From: Xanthostigma xanthostigma
Taxonomy: Eukaryota; Arthropoda; Insecta; Raphidioptera; Raphidiidae
Reading direction: 5' to 3'
Length of the DNA: 64,000 bases
NCBI GenBank assembly: GCA_963575645.1
Contig: OY754466.1
Coordinates: 14,982,001-15,046,000, forward strand
The position numbers and the translations under genes were made by a program. Numbering within the stretch: position 1 is the first letter of the stretch; each line of letters starts with the position of its first letter. This document shows positions 1-12,060 of this stretch, piece after piece. Below the pieces are notes generated by a model. It made no database searches, was not told where the DNA came from, and saw only the letters and a list, made by a program, of their open reading frames with translations.

Positions 1-78
1 ATACAATAAAATTAAAATAAATTTAAATGCAAGCCTTAAAAGTCAGCAATGTAGAAAATAAAAAAATATATATATATT

Positions 79-150
79 CCCCAACGTAGGGCTCAAACCC
101 ACGACCCTGATATTGACAGTCGTAAGCTCTACCGATGGAGCTAGCCGGCA
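79..150 (-). pseudogene. tRNA-Lys-derived relic
   Basis: Read on the minus strand, the D arm (TAGCTCCATCGGTAGAGC) and T arm (GTGGGTTTGAGCCCTACG) follow a eukaryotic tRNA-Lys closely. The anticodon position reads GTC instead of CTT/TTT, and three of five anticodon-stem pairs are broken. It is therefore a tRNA pseudogene or the head of a SINE, not a working tRNA. An AT run lies just beyond its 3' end. Confidence 0.7.
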
Positions 151-204
151 TTGTATTCTGGCAACGCTAATATGAGTATATTTAGTTAGTGCATTTCACC
201 TGAA

Positions 205-418
205 TAGAAGTTTATTTTTGAGATACATTTTGCAACATTTTTCATTAATGCTCCGCTCCTAATGGTAGTAGCCTGATTTTATATAGCCTATAGCCTTCCT
301 CGATAAATGGGCTATCCAACAAAAAAAAATGTTCAATTTAAACCAGTAGTTTCTGAGATTAGCGCGTTCAAACAAACAAACAAACTGTTCAGCTTTATAT
401 ATTAGTATAAAAGTATAG
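205..418 (-). mobile_element. Helitron-like lepidopteran repeat, fragment
   Basis: On the minus strand it starts TCTATACT...TAATAT, then has the GTTTGTTTGTTTGAACGCGC block, and runs to TGCAAAATGT. It matches the plus-strand copy at 44788-45146 block for block. The 3' half is missing. The Helitron assignment rests on the TC start and the CTAGT-type 3' ends of relatives in this window and is an inference. Confidence 0.55.
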
Positions 419-889
419 ATTTCCTCAGTCTATAAAAAGCCTTGACTATTCCAGGTTTTTCAGATCTGTGTAAACCCTGTTTTGTGTGCTGGCTCCCAGC
501 TCCCGCTTCCGGTTTAATTAGCAGTCGGTTGGCACTTACCAATTAAAATCAAACGCTCATTATATAGTGCGATGTATAACGCATTGCATGGATAAAAGGC
601 GTGGGGCATGCAACACTTCGAAGCTGTTCAAGCTCGAGCCAAGAGGCTCTACAGAACTGAAGAGACTGTTTACCAATTAATAAACAAAACAAGCATGTGT
701 GATCGCGTCGAAGAGTGTTGATTTACACTCGTTGTCAATAAAATCATCGGTGCAAGTTTAACGAAATTATGCTCCAATCGAATTAATTATTGTTTGGCAA
801 TCGAATAATCAAGAACATCGAATTTCTTATACAGAGGATGTCCAAGGAGAAATCTGCTATTTATTTTTTTAAGTATCTATTGTTAAAAA
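419..889. other. Unassigned stretch
   Basis: No coding frame, tRNA or repeat partner was recognised here. It is slightly richer in G+C than its surroundings around 490-720. Confidence 0.5.
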
Positions 890-1400
890 AATTTTTTCTA
901 AACTTTATAGTTTTGGAAACATATTGAAAATAAAAAAAATTAGCTGCTCTTTTGTCATGTAGATCTGTCAGAAATAAACTACGTAAGCATGCTTTGATTA
1001 ATTTTTACATGACGTGGAACCTATTAGGTATGTAGGTAACGATGGCAACAAATATAAAATTGAATACTAGCTATAACCCGCGTCACTTTACGCGATATCA
1101 GAAATTTGATTTTCTTTATTATACTATATCAAATGGCAACATTTTGAAGTTGGAATGGTCCCGTCGCCCAATTGGCTGAAATTTTTTTGCTTACAATGAC
1201 CTAAGGAATACACTCCTGAAGTTTGGCAGATTCCTCCCGGAACAATATGTATTACATCAATTTAGCGGGATCTCCGGGTTATACTTTACATTTTCTTTAT
1301 TTTCGTAGTGTCATGCCACTCGGGCAGAAGTGGGCTTTTAAAACAGTGAAATAATGTTACAAATCCGTTCAGTAGTCCATGAGATTACTTTCGACAAACA
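890..1400 (-). repeat. Dispersed repeat D, copy 1 (Helitron-like end)
   Basis: The reverse complement of 890-1240 matches 9140-9420, including the block ending GGGTTATAGCTAGTATT and the following TACCTACATA and CATGTAAAAATTA segments. The remainder to about 1400 looks like the body of the same element, with the AATCCGTTCAGTAGTCCATG motif typical of these repeats. No coding capacity is seen. Confidence 0.6.
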
Positions 1401-3449
1401 AACTTCTTCTTGATGGAAAAAATATTATTTCTTACCAACAATAATAACATTATCGTAAGGAATTATTGATATATAATATGACGTCAAAGTATTGTTTAGC
1501 GCGTAAATTGCGTACCTTCTGAACATGCGCTATGAATTTAAATTAAAATGAAAATATTCTGACGCACGACAAACATATTTAAGTGCCTAAATTACGAGGT
1601 AAATGTCCACTGATCCAACGTGGTCACTAGTTCCGAACCTACGAGAAACAAAGCGAATTATTTCTTGCTATCGCCTTTTTCTAAACAAATAGCTAAATTT
1701 TTAGATATTTTGTGTAAGAATATTATATATATTTTATAAATTTAATTGCAACTGGATTTACAGTACCACTCCAGTCGTTAAAGTCGCTTCAGATGATCTG
1801 AGAACTGGTAAAGTATCACGCCGCATGTTAAATATATTACTAAAAACAATAATTAATTGAAAATACTAGACCCTAGCGTCGGTGGTTTCAATTTCAAAAA
1901 ACACTTCGCAAAAGAATCATCATTGTATTTCACGTATTCAAACGTATTTAATTTTATGTGACTAAATATTTTACTTAGCGAACGATGTTCGTACAGCAAA
2001 AAATTATAAACCAAAAATATATTTCTACAACAAAAAATAATAATTCCAAAAAAACACACACTTTCTCAATGCGTTTACAGTTGACAGTTTAAAGTGTCGG
2101 GCAGAGGTGTAAAGCGCGGTTCAGAACGACGCAACGCGCCGCTCGCGTTATAAACATTTTATTAACGCAGGTTTGAACAAAACAATAAATTCGCATGAGT
2201 TAAAATGTGGAATGTTAAACATGAGTGTTTTGAGCTCTCAACTAAATACAAGTGCGGCAAAATATGCACATTTTATATGCAAGCTGTTTACTAATAGTAG
2301 GTACGATGCGGAAATTCCAAAACTTTTTCAGGTTTTTCTTAATCAAATTTTTTTTAACGAATTAGTAATAATGCTATGCGAAAATTGAAGACTTTTCCAG
2401 GGTTTTTTTGATCGTAAAATTCCCCAACAAAAAATGTATTGGTATATGACGTTCGTCGCTACATCTGGTGTCAAAATCTAAACTTCGTCAAAAAGGTATT
2501 TTTCTAAAAGTGGTAGATTATTATCGTGATATTTTTTGTTTTTTTTTTTTCAGAAATTATAATTGAAAACTCCATCTTCCATAGTTCATCCCAAATCATA
2601 TTTATTTAATTTGTCATATCTTCCAGATCATCATTCATCATATTACATAAGAAGTAAGTATTTCTCCCATTAATGTCAAATCCCAATAAAAAATTTAAAG
2701 TTCATTAGCAATACAAAAACCTATATAATAGTGTAATTAACACTGAAAAAAATAAATGATTGAATCATGTAAATACGATAATTCATCGATAGCCTAGTCA
2801 AGAAGCGAATTCATGAGAAAATAGTCTCCAAAAAATATGAGCAATAGCTTATTCGATTCGACAAAATATTCCGAAAAAGACGTTTTTGTTTATTTTTTTC
2901 GTCGACAAAAATTGCATTTGTTATTAACAAAAAACGAAACGACAAAAAAAGCTCCTCAGATTTTTGGCAATTACTCAAAAAGTATGAGTGATAGCGGAAA
3001 TTGAAAAGAGATTCTTAAAGAGGAGAAAATTTCCAATAAGTCCCACTCCCGGAACTCTATCTCTATTATTTATAGTTTTACTTTACCGTTGAAAATAGGG
3101 TTCCGCGCGGCCGTTACAGCTCGAGTGCAACACAAAATAATTAAATTTGTTATAGTATAAAATAACAATTTAAAAAATTGAATACAATATGGTGTCATCT
3201 TAACACTTGAAAGAATACAGATTCGTTCAAAACGTTTTTTTTTTATTTATTTTTAAAAAAGTGATGCTATTGTTAACTAAATAATTTTTTTCGAAAAATC
3301 GTCTCCATTGAACAACAAAAAATGTTCAAGTAATCAGCCAATACTGCAATTTCCCTCTGAACGTCAAGACATCCTCCGTGACAACAAAGACAATTCTGTA
3401 AATTATTTCAATTTCTAGAAAACATTGAAATTTTTAATAAACTCTAATC
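1401..3449. other. Unassigned AT-rich DNA
   Basis: No exon-like frame or repeat partner was recognised. A short G+C-rich patch at about 2085-2155 (GCGCGGTTCAGAACGACGC and neighbours) stands out from the AT background but has no recognisable gene next to it. Confidence 0.4.
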
Positions 3450-3545
3450 AGATGATTAAACATTTTTAGACTACGTCATATACAGTGACCATACATATAT
3501 CTGGAGCTAATGGCCTTGCTGCCAAAGCCCTCATTTCCCTAAATA
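3450..3545. repeat. Dispersed repeat, matches 52450-52540
   Basis: The segment with CCATACATATATCTGGAG and TAATGGCCTTGCTGCC recurs at 52450-52540 with few differences. In this copy a pogo-like MITE follows immediately. Its family was not recognised. Confidence 0.6.
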
Positions 3546-3557
3546 AAAAAACATATA

Positions 3558-3865
3558 CAGTAGAACGCCGATTATCTGAATTAATTGGGACCGGGGTCGA
3601 TTCGGATAATCGAAAATTCGGATAATCGGACATAGACTGGTAATGCAGAAAAACGAACTGTCGCACATAGAATAAACTTTATAATGTTTAACAAACACAG
3701 TTCTACAATAACGCTCACTTGAACATCTCGATGTATTCTTGCGTCCCCACAAAACTTGTTTTTATTAAAAAATTACTTGGTTTTAATTTTTTATATTACG
3801 CTTAGGACCGATTCGGATAATTGGCGATTCGGTTAATCGGCGTTCTGATAATCGGCGTTCTACTG
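3558..3865. mobile_element. pogo/Tigger-like MITE
   Basis: Terminal inverted repeats CAGTAGAACGCCGATTATC and its complement (GGCGTTCTACTG) bound a 308-bp element flanked by TA on each side. The ends contain several CGGATAATCG repeats, as in pogo/Tigger-derived MITEs. There is no transposase frame. A short related end (CAGTAGAAC...GGCGTTCT) lies near 30994. Confidence 0.8.
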
Positions 3866-4152
3866 TAATATATAAATTATGATTTCTGTATAGGATAATA
3901 GTTCTACACAACGTAACTCGAACTTCCGGTTTTGTGCTTCCCAGGAGGACATTGTCTTTGGTCAACCCTGCGTATACGAACTGCAGCGACAAAAAACTGT
4001 TTTGAATTAAGGTTAAGTGCGCATGCATGTGCGAAGGTGTTACAAATTCATGTAAATAAATAGATGCACGCATGACGTGCCACGTACGGCGCGTTCACAT
4101 AATATAAAAAAAATTTAATGGAACGATTAAGAAATATCTGTCGGAATGTGTT

Positions 4153-4771
4153 TAATGGCTATATTCACCGAACGTAAGTAGTTATTTATTCGGTTCATTT
4201 GTTCTTCAGGTAACTATTCCTCCGAATAAATAGCAATAATTGAATTCACCAAACAATTATGTTTACTGCTGCAGGAATAAATTTATTCTGTCTTACTTCC
4301 AGGGTATAAATTTTTACTTGCCTGAAAAAATAATGACTGCCATATAGATCATAATACTTAACCTATAAACGCGGAGTATTATATTTACTGCAGTTTCTCT
4401 TGTGAATTTATTTATCTGTTGTTTATTAACCTTTTGTGAAGCGTATAGTTGCAAAACATTAAAGTCAGTGGAAGTTTTGTGTGTAATTGGGTTAGGATAA
4501 AACATTACTATTTTGTGAAACTTTTTTTTGACGTTTACACTAACGCCATCGGTCGGATTTTTGGATGAACATCAAAATATTCAACAAAAAGAGCAAGGAA
4601 TATAGTGCAGTGTATACTTATTCTTTAACTAACTTTTCTACCTGCTAATTTGCTTCGTGAATTAGTAAATTTCATTCTTACGAACAAAATTGTTCCGAGA
4701 TTAGTAACTTCTATCTTTAATAAAGCATAGATCCACGTTCTACGAACGATGTTCCATATATAATGCATTAA
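4153..4771 (+). repeat. Repeat family A, copy 1
   Basis: It begins TAATGGCTATATTCACCG and is shared with 46994-48413 (plus strand, interrupted) and 62444-63002 (minus strand). Conserved internal blocks are GTGAATTTATTTAT, ACGTTTACACTAACGCC and TTCCGAGATTAGTAAC. Copy 2 ends in GGCCATTAG, an approximate inverted match to its own start. The family is therefore probably a non-autonomous DNA transposon of about 600 bp. No coding potential is seen. Confidence 0.65.
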
Positions 4772-4984
4772 AATTTTTTAACAAAGCGTCAAGACATGTC
4801 AGCGCCCAGCGGCACTAATTTCAATGATTTTAAGAAGAATTAAAAAAAGTGTTTAATTGAACTAACATTATATAATCTGGATACATTATTGAAATGATGA
4901 TATTGTGAACCTATTGTATTGCATGTTTTTATTACTCCTGACTTTTTGTATCCAATTTTTGACCTTGCAAATTAACTACTTATA

Positions 4985-5279
4985 ATACGCGCCACGAATC
5001 TAAAAGGCTCGGAAGTTAGATGCGAATACAGGCTTGCGCTTGTACAGTCTGTTGAAAAACTACAAACTCGCAACTCAACAAAACTAACAACAATAACAAC
5101 TTGACAATAGCGTACTCGACTGTACTTTAAAGCAGGAAAGCGACAATAGTGACAAAGGCAACGAGCGAACGTTCCGTACAGGTAGTTGGGAGGTGGTGGG
5201 AGTATCAACGGCTCTAAAATGTGTCTTTGCGACGCTGTTTGTGACTAACTTCCGAACCTTTTAGATCCGTGGCGCGTAC
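4985..5279. mobile_element. Small TIR element (MITE)
   Basis: Inverted ends of about 38 bp: ATACGCGCCACGAATC with TAAAAGGCTCGGAAGTTAG, against GTACGCGCCACGGATC with TAAAAGGTTCGGAAGTTAG read from the other end. TATA flanks both sides and may be the target duplication. The 295-bp interior has no recognisable gene. The 78-codon minus-strand frame inside is a by-product. Confidence 0.7.
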
Positions 5280-5775
5280 TATACTTAAGTACTTATGTGA
5301 ACGAAAAATTATTATAGCAGTGCATTAGTATACTTTTACGTGAAACTGAACCACTACGAAAATTAACGAACAGTACGCAATAATGTTATGTTAACGTAAT
5401 ACGGCGGCTGGAGACGCTGTCAACGCTTCACACGTGCGTTATACACGTTATTTTTAGATAAGCGCATGGCGACGCATTCGGCGTCCGTACAAAGTGCAGT
5501 TTGAACCTCTCAACAATAAGTTGGGGTCGTTTCCCCTTTTGGCGTCTGAAAAAAAAAAAACTCTTTGACGCAGAGAATCTGCCAACCTACACGCACTTAG
5601 AGGTGATGCCGTTTAAATGAGCGCATATATTAAGTTTTTTATTATTTATATTATTTTTTTCTTTATTAAAAAAATGTGCTTCACAGTTTTTATTTTTTTG
5701 TAGGTTGCAAGATGAATTTTTAAGTTAAAAGGCTTATTGTTATGTATGCTTAGAATTTTACTATGGAATTATAGG
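5280..5775. other. Unassigned stretch
   Basis: It includes a G+C-richer segment (about 5398-5545) with ACGCTGTCAACGC and CACACGTGCG. No reading frame with splice signals, and no repeat partner, was recognised. Confidence 0.4.
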
Positions 5776-6200
5776 CTGACTAGCCGTTACCCGCGGCTTC
5801 ACATGCGATTGAAACACGGAGGCATTCTCATTATTTAGCATAGTTATTCCTTTCTCGACGGAGTCCCCCCCAATAAATTTAAAAATCAACGTCCCGACAA
5901 ACCTTGAAAATGACACCCGCATGCTGATTTTTAGACTATTTACCTCTTTTCAACCGCTGAAGGGGTTGTTTTTGAATAAGTTTGAAACACGTGTTTATTT
6001 ATTTGTTGAATGATTTCTCGATACAAATTTTGAACCATCGTTACACCCTTTTAGGGGTTGAATTTTCAAAAATCCGTTCTTAGCGGATGCCTATACGTCA
6101 TAATAACTATGTGTGCCAAATTTCAGTCCAATCCGTTCAGTGGTTTGAGCTGTGCGTTGATAGATCAGTCAATCAATCAGTCACGATTTTCTTTTAAATC
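5776..6200 (-). mobile_element. Helitron-like repeat, CGGCTAGT end
   Basis: The minus-strand 3' end reads CGCGGGTAACGGCTAGT. The same end closes the plus-strand copy at 20804. Shared body motifs are AAAATCCGTTCTTAGCGG, CCTATACGTCATAATAAC and ATCCGTTCAGTGGTTTGAGC. The 69-codon frame here only traces repeat sequence. Confidence 0.6.
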
Positions 6201-7287
6201 AGATTCAAAAATAGAGTTCCATACTTCAGGTCGAAAAGTGGTGACCTTAAAAATTATAGGTCTTTAAAATGCGAATATGACTTAAGACAATCAATAATTT
6301 AACATCATTCCAAACGAACTAAAAACTAGTTCAAAAAATTAAAACAGGACTTTAACCTTCAAGTAATGAGATGTAACAATATTCGAATGCCTTTATTAAT
6401 TATGGTTACAATCAGTAATTATACTATTTAAATAGTAAACGCTCACCGGAGGCTACAAAACGTTAATAGATTTAAGTACGTAGTAACGTCCGTGAATCTA
6501 TGCAGGTATTATTTATGTAATAAGCCTGACAAACATGACGGATACCATATTTATGCAGTCTCATCCACACTGGCGCGCGAGGAAACGCCGTTTTGTGACA
6601 TGTGACACTTGAAAACCGAGAATTTCTACAGCCGTGATTCGCGATTTAACGTTACTTGGCTTGAGAATCGATTTCTATTAAATTTTTCACATATTGTTTA
6701 GGCCTTAGGGTAGGGATTAGTCCCGTAAAATTCAAGGACGCGGGTTGGAAGTGGAAACTTTTAAGTGTTTACTGACGAATAACGAAAATTGAAACACGCC
6801 AATTTCATGTTATCGTCGGTTTACTTAGTAAGAAGTGAGAGCGATCGATATTCCCATCTCGTCTCACACTGACTAGGATACACTGACTGACAAGAAATTA
6901 AGTGTTTCACTTTTCGTTACGCTCACATTTTTTAACATGCGGACTGCAAAACCAGAAATATTTTCGTTTTACAATCACTTCCCTTACCTATCCTTCAATT
7001 ATTAGAGGTTGGCATTAATAAATCACTATATAAATATAATAGGGAAATAATGGCCTCGTCCCACATTTTTTACGGTTGGATTCTATACGTTACAAATGGA
7101 TAATAAAACAATTTTTTGCGAATTTTTCGGAAGCTTTTTTACAAAAAAAAAAATAACTAAAAATACATATTTTAGACAGAGAATTCCGCTACGGAAATAC
7201 GATATTTCTGAATAATAATCAGCGGTTGTTTCTATTTCTAGTGCCCGTGATTATTGCATTACCTATTAATAAAAAGCGTGTAAAAAT
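6201..7287. other. Unassigned stretch
   Basis: No coding exon or clear repeat partner was found. A few G+C-rich motifs near 6570-6650 (GGCGCGCGAGGAAACGCCG) are isolated. Confidence 0.4.
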
Positions 7288-7290
7288 TAT

Positions 7291-7368
7291 GGCAGGAAGA
7301 AGTTTTACTTCAGTCGTGTGGTCTAAAGCACACTTGTTTTTTGAAGTGAAAACTTCTTTAGCGGCGTT
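7291..7368. repeat. Hairpin repeat AAGAAGTTTTACTTC
   Basis: Stem AAGAAGTTTTACTTC and its partner GAAGTGAAAACTTCTT enclose CGTGTGGTCTAAAGCACACT. The same unit occurs inverted at about 15675-15720, and its stem motif recurs at 16262-16280. Confidence 0.6.
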
Positions 7369-7526
7369 GTACACTTTTTTTGTAATGGGTAAAAAATGTT
7401 AAGCTCGCGTCAGGGTCACGTGTCCTGATCGAAAATGCGTAAGACGAAAACTTTTATTTATACAACGTTAGACATCTAGCGTTGAAATATCGTGCATAAA
7501 AATGCAATCTATGATACAAACCATTT

Positions 7527-7578
7527 TGATCGAAAATTCGTAAGACGTTAATATTAACGTCTTACGAATTTTCGATCA
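7527..7578. repeat. Perfect 52-bp palindrome
   Basis: The half-site TGATCGAAAATTCGTAAGAC plus GTTAAT is followed by its exact reverse complement with no loop. A related half-site (GATCGAAAATGCGTAAGACG) lies about 100 bp upstream at 7428. It may be the centre of a foldback element. Confidence 0.85.
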
Positions 7579-7834
7579 CTTCTGCCGGCACTCCTGGAGT
7601 GCAAAGGGGGTTTTTTTTTTTTTTTAATTTTGCGTTGTAAAAACACTAGCATTAATAGTGTCAAAAACTTGTCCTAACCCCAGGCTGTTCTAAATCTGTG
7701 CCTAACAATTACTGTGGTATATACATCTCTTTCCAAACAGGTATCTCGGCGCGAAAGTGATGTGCAGGTTCAGGTACAGCTTTGACGTCATCACATGACG
7801 TCTAAGTTTTAAGGATATCTTCAGCATAAAGTAG

Positions 7835-7965
7835 TGTTGATCCAATAGAATGTTACGATGAAGGAAGGTTTTGGTTGAGGATCATAAATAAATAAGCTTT
7901 ACCAATGTTTCGCTAGTGGCCAACGTTTCGAAAAATTTATTTTCATCTTCAGGGCCTATGAACAT
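7835..7965 (-). mobile_element. Penelope-like terminal fragment
   Basis: About 105 bp are shared with 37602-37692 (TAAAGTAGTGTTGATCC through ACCAATGTTTCGCTAGTGGCC). Read on the minus strand, this copy contains CTGAAGATGAAAATAAATT and CGAAACGTTGG, the kind of end found in Penelope-like elements. The assignment is from motif memory only. Confidence 0.45.
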
Positions 7966-9139
7966 GTATATATGTTTATAGTTTAGATCATAATATTATA
8001 TCTAACAATTACAGTAAGTTTTTTTATTAGAGCTACTATATAAATCTATTACATACCTCAAGCTGGTCGAAAGGTGGTAAATTGTTAAAGCAACATACAT
8101 GATCATAATATTATTATAGGTTAAAAAAAATTAATATGAACATCTTATTATAAAAAACTATTAAAATTATTAAATTTTTATAAAAATGTCACGCAGTAAT
8201 TTTTTTTTTTTTAATGAAATATATGTCTGACAATATATAGCCAAAAAGCACCTTCTGTGGACTGCTATTTGATACTGATCAATTTGACATTAAAACATTG
8301 TCTCCATATGGCCGGTGCTGATTGCTTGTTATGTATTGTCAAATTTTGTTAATTATAGTGCCATATAGATGATTTAACCCTTCTATGTCCGATCTTTTGT
8401 TGTTTAAAGGATATAATAACGAAATATTTAGTTTAAACTGTTCAAATTTTGATAGGCGGGACCCTATGCACTGATTTCTAATTGAATTTAAGGAAGGTGA
8501 TTGTAAAATAAAGAGAAAAAATTGTTTTCTTCTTCAGTGAAGTTAGTTCAAATAAAAAAATTGTTTTAATAACTTAGGTGTGGATACAGATTTAATATTC
8601 AGTCCTCAATGAGCAAGTATAGAGAAAAGAAACGCCCCCTGTCTGCATTCACTAAAAGCCTTGAACGGACATCTGCCTTTTATGTATTCCAAATGCATTG
8701 ATTATAATTTGTAAGTACAAAAAACGTATCCATAAATAATAATATAATAAAATTATTTTCTGTCTATTAACAAACAATAAAGACTGTTTAAACACGAAAA
8801 GAAAAAAAAAAACAAAACAAATTGAAATGACGATAAATCTTTTGGTGAAAGTTGATGAAGAGAATGTGTCAAAAGATGTCTAACGATGACAGAAAACAAA
8901 AGCTTTCTTTGTTTTGATCAAAGCAAGCCAAGGTCTTTAAACAGGCGCACAAACAATCAGATTAAATTGTTGATTATAGACGCTCGACAACTGCGCTCAT
9001 TAGCGTCTAATCGCGTTATGTAAGTTCCGAGACAGTTAAATTTTATTAGTGGTATTTGGAGATCAGTCAATTAATATTTTATAATTATTAAATTCTACTA
9101 TTATAACCTACCATCAGAAGTGACGTTTGGTCCAAATTT
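7966..9139. other. Unassigned AT-rich DNA
   Basis: No exon, tRNA or named repeat was recognised in this stretch. Confidence 0.4.
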
Positions 9140-9700
9140 TTAAAAATGAAGTGAAATATATGAGGTACAAGCAAAAAATTCCAGTCAATTGGCCGACGCG
9201 ACGGGACCATTCCAACTTCAAAAATATTAACATTTGATATGGTATAATAAAAAAATCGCGTGCGAAGACCCGGGTAACGACTAGTATTAAATACTATGAT
9301 ATTTGCTAATTGTTGGCATGGTTACCTACATATAATATGTTCCATGTCATGTAAAAATTAGCCAAAGATTGCTTAACTAAATATTTCCGAAACTACAAAG
9401 TTTAGAAAAAATTTTGACAATCTTTCTTGAAAAAATAAATAGAACAATGAACCGTTATGAAAAGTATACCATTATTATACAAAGAAACAACGTTATATCA
9501 TATATATCTTTTTGCGCATTCGTCGATTTTCCCCAAAACAATAGGGCTCTTCATATTTGCATATCAAACATCCTCAAAAAATTTAGTTTTAATCCGTTTG
9601 ACGTGTTCGTGTTCACTGCAGACAAACAGACGCACAAAAATGTTTTTTTTTGGATTCAAAACGAAAAAATATTGTAAAATTTTGACCCAAACTAGTACAA
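9140..9700 (+). repeat. Dispersed repeat D, copy 2
   Basis: This plus-strand copy matches the inverted copies at 890-1240, 45820-46345 and 54990-55400. It contains CGGGTAACGACTAGTATT, CATGTAAAAATTAGCC and the GCGCATTCGTCGATTTTCC block. That last block is the unit that has been multiplied into a minisatellite at 45.9-46.3 kb. The two overlapping frames of about 85 codons at 9414-9714 are not genes. Confidence 0.6.
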
Positions 9701-9884
9701 TTCCACATTTATGAGTTGGAATGATAAAATACCATATTATATGTCTTGTGCGTAATAGTATTACGACTCGTGTGACTTAAAACTCGTTTTATTTATTTAT
9801 TTATTGTTATTGTGACCAAGGGGTACAAATCCATTCGCATAATGTCACAGCTTTTCGTAATATAACAACCTATTACGTCACTTA

Positions 9885-10525
9885 TGCCGGCGCTACACGA
9901 TGTAACCAACACCGTCCAACGCGAACGTACGTTCGTCGCATCGTGTGCTACGAGCTTCCAATGTAGAGGGTCCAACGTTCGCGTTTGACAATGTTCCAGC
10001 TGTTGTCGGTAATCTTGACCCGAGTCAAAGGAAGCCTCCAACATTCGAAGGAATACATTCTTATGCTTTGATGTACGGATACACGATTCGATCGAATATT
10101 ATGTCAATTCGTAGTGTATTACTAAATACTATTTGAGTGTTTATACTTTATAAAGATTATTTGTTCTGATTTATTTGTGTTTTAAACAGGTACGTTTATT
10201 ACATTATCATTTTATATTTAGAAACATAACCTTCTAGTACAAAATCCATTACTTTTTGCGCTATATTTTATTAAAGTACTAACTATAATAATAATTATAA
10301 GTTAATTTATTTAATATTTTATTGATTGTTTTTTGTATTATTTATCTTAAATTATATTGAAGTTACGTTTTTGTTGGTTGTTTGTATTTGTTATCAAACA
10401 TTCGACACACCATGTAGCATGTACTTCGGCACACCGACTGTCAAACTCAGTTGACTCAAACGTTCTGTCCAACGCTCGATCGAAAGTTCGGGTTGTCGTT
10501 CATAGAGCATCGTGTAGCGCCGGCT
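9885..10525. mobile_element. TIR element with TTA duplication
   Basis: Ends TGCCGGCGCTACACGATG and CATCGTGTAGCGCCGGCT, each flanked by TTA. A 3-bp TWA duplication points to the PIF/Harbinger superfamily. Subterminal CCAACGCGAACGTACG-type motifs recur inside. The 641-bp body has no transposase frame, so it is a non-autonomous copy. Confidence 0.75.
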
Positions 10526-10968
10526 TTAGATATATTATACCGAACACCCTGTGCTTAATGAATGTGGGTAGTATACACGATGTCCACCTACATTAACGTA
10601 TACAAAACCCGAAACACTGGGTGTTCTAAAATACGTAGTGTCTAAATATCTTTCTAGTCACGTGATTTATGTACATTCGTCGCCTACTGTCAGTTTTGTT
10701 TGGTTTACGCTATGATTCTGTCTGCCCACGCGCTATTTGGTTGAATTTATTGTTAATTATAAAAGAACATGAACATCTGTTAATATTATAAAATATAAAT
10801 ATTCAAAAAATATCTGTTAAAAATAATTTTGTTCTGATATTGTCATCAATGTTAGCACAAAAAACTGTATCAAGATAACTGTCTATAATTTCATTTTGAG
10901 ATTTATAAGGGTCACAATATGTCTCACATTTTTTTGTCTGTTTGTTCACTCGAGAATATAATCTCTAC

Positions 10969-11319
10969 TAGAGCTATAACAAACCGTATGTATTCGTTAC
11001 TGAGTAACGGGTACATCGTCTGACTCGAAGTAACGAATCGTTACTTACAAATTCATTTCGTTACTCGCATCTGTCGTATCCATCTCAGCAGCATGTCAGT
11101 TCGACTCGTTTGATGCAGTATAACGATACGAACGAAGTCATGCCGTATCACGTATGCGACGCGCCTCAATGCGATAGTACATGCTTGATGCTGTTAGTAC
11201 ACGATTGTATGTTGTATGAAAAGTAACGAGTAACGTAACGATACAAAAGTAACGGGTACTGGTTCTTTAAGTAACGAATACATACGGGTACACAATTTCT
11301 CGTTACTTTTACAGCTCTA
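10969..11319. mobile_element. hAT MITE, copy 1 (8-bp TSD)
   Basis: TAGAGCTATAAC at one end and TACAGCTCTA at the other, flanked by the perfect 8-bp duplication ATCTCTAC. The ends also carry the inverted block GTATGTATTCGTTA/TAACGAATACATAC. Several GTAACG motifs lie inside. The 351-bp element has no gene. It matches 26833-27166 along its length. Confidence 0.9.
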
Positions 11320-11594
11320 ATCTCTACTGGTACCCATTTATATAGTACTTCTTCAATCGGTGGCTGCTCGTTGTCTAAACTAAATTAACATTTTGGAAAT
11401 AATTAAAGGTCGTCTGCTAGATGTCAGATAAAATTACTTTTCTATCAAAAAAGACATTAGGCAATGAGTGAAACCGTGGATAAAAGCTGGTACAACCTAC
11501 GCCCAGGTCAAACCCCTTGAGCTGTAAACTTGATTTTTGGACAGTAGGTTCCTTTATGACGTAAGCACCTGCTAAGAAGGGATTTTTTGAAATT

Positions 11595-12060
11595 CGCATC
11601 TTAAAAGGGGGTGTAAAGATTTCTGATAAAATGGTCACATTTCAAAAATCGTTAAGATGAGAGACATTGAATTCAACATACGCACTCTTCATTAAAAATA
11701 AACAAACCCCTGTTTCAGCGCTTTTTTTTTAATTCTACCTCTAATGGGGTCAAAAGGGGGTGTAAAGGTATTTGATAAAATGGTCATATTTAAAAAAATC
11801 GTTAAAAAATGAAAATGAAGAAATGAATTGCACATACGCACTCTTATTGAAAAATAAACAAACTCCTGTTTCAGCGTTTTTTTTTTTAAATTCAACTCCT
11901 AATGTGATCAAAAGGTGGTGTAATTATTATATTACCCAACAAAATTTTGAGGGCGCGAAATCGGATTCTTGCATTCGCGCCGGGTCGCAAACGAAATACA
12001 TTTTGCAGAATTATATCAATCGCACCCGGGTGAAACCGGGACGGACCGCTAATATTAATA
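11595..12060 (+). mobile_element. Helitron-like repeat with internal duplication
   Basis: The 3' part reads GGGTGAAACCGGGACGGACC then GCTAAT, like the end at 45125-45146. Upstream is an imperfect tandem repeat of about 150-155 bp, with GTGTAAAG/TGATAAAATGGTCA at 11609, 11758 and partly 11915, each followed by CCTGTTTCAGCG and a T run. Apparent reading frames in it are repeat artefacts. Confidence 0.6.
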
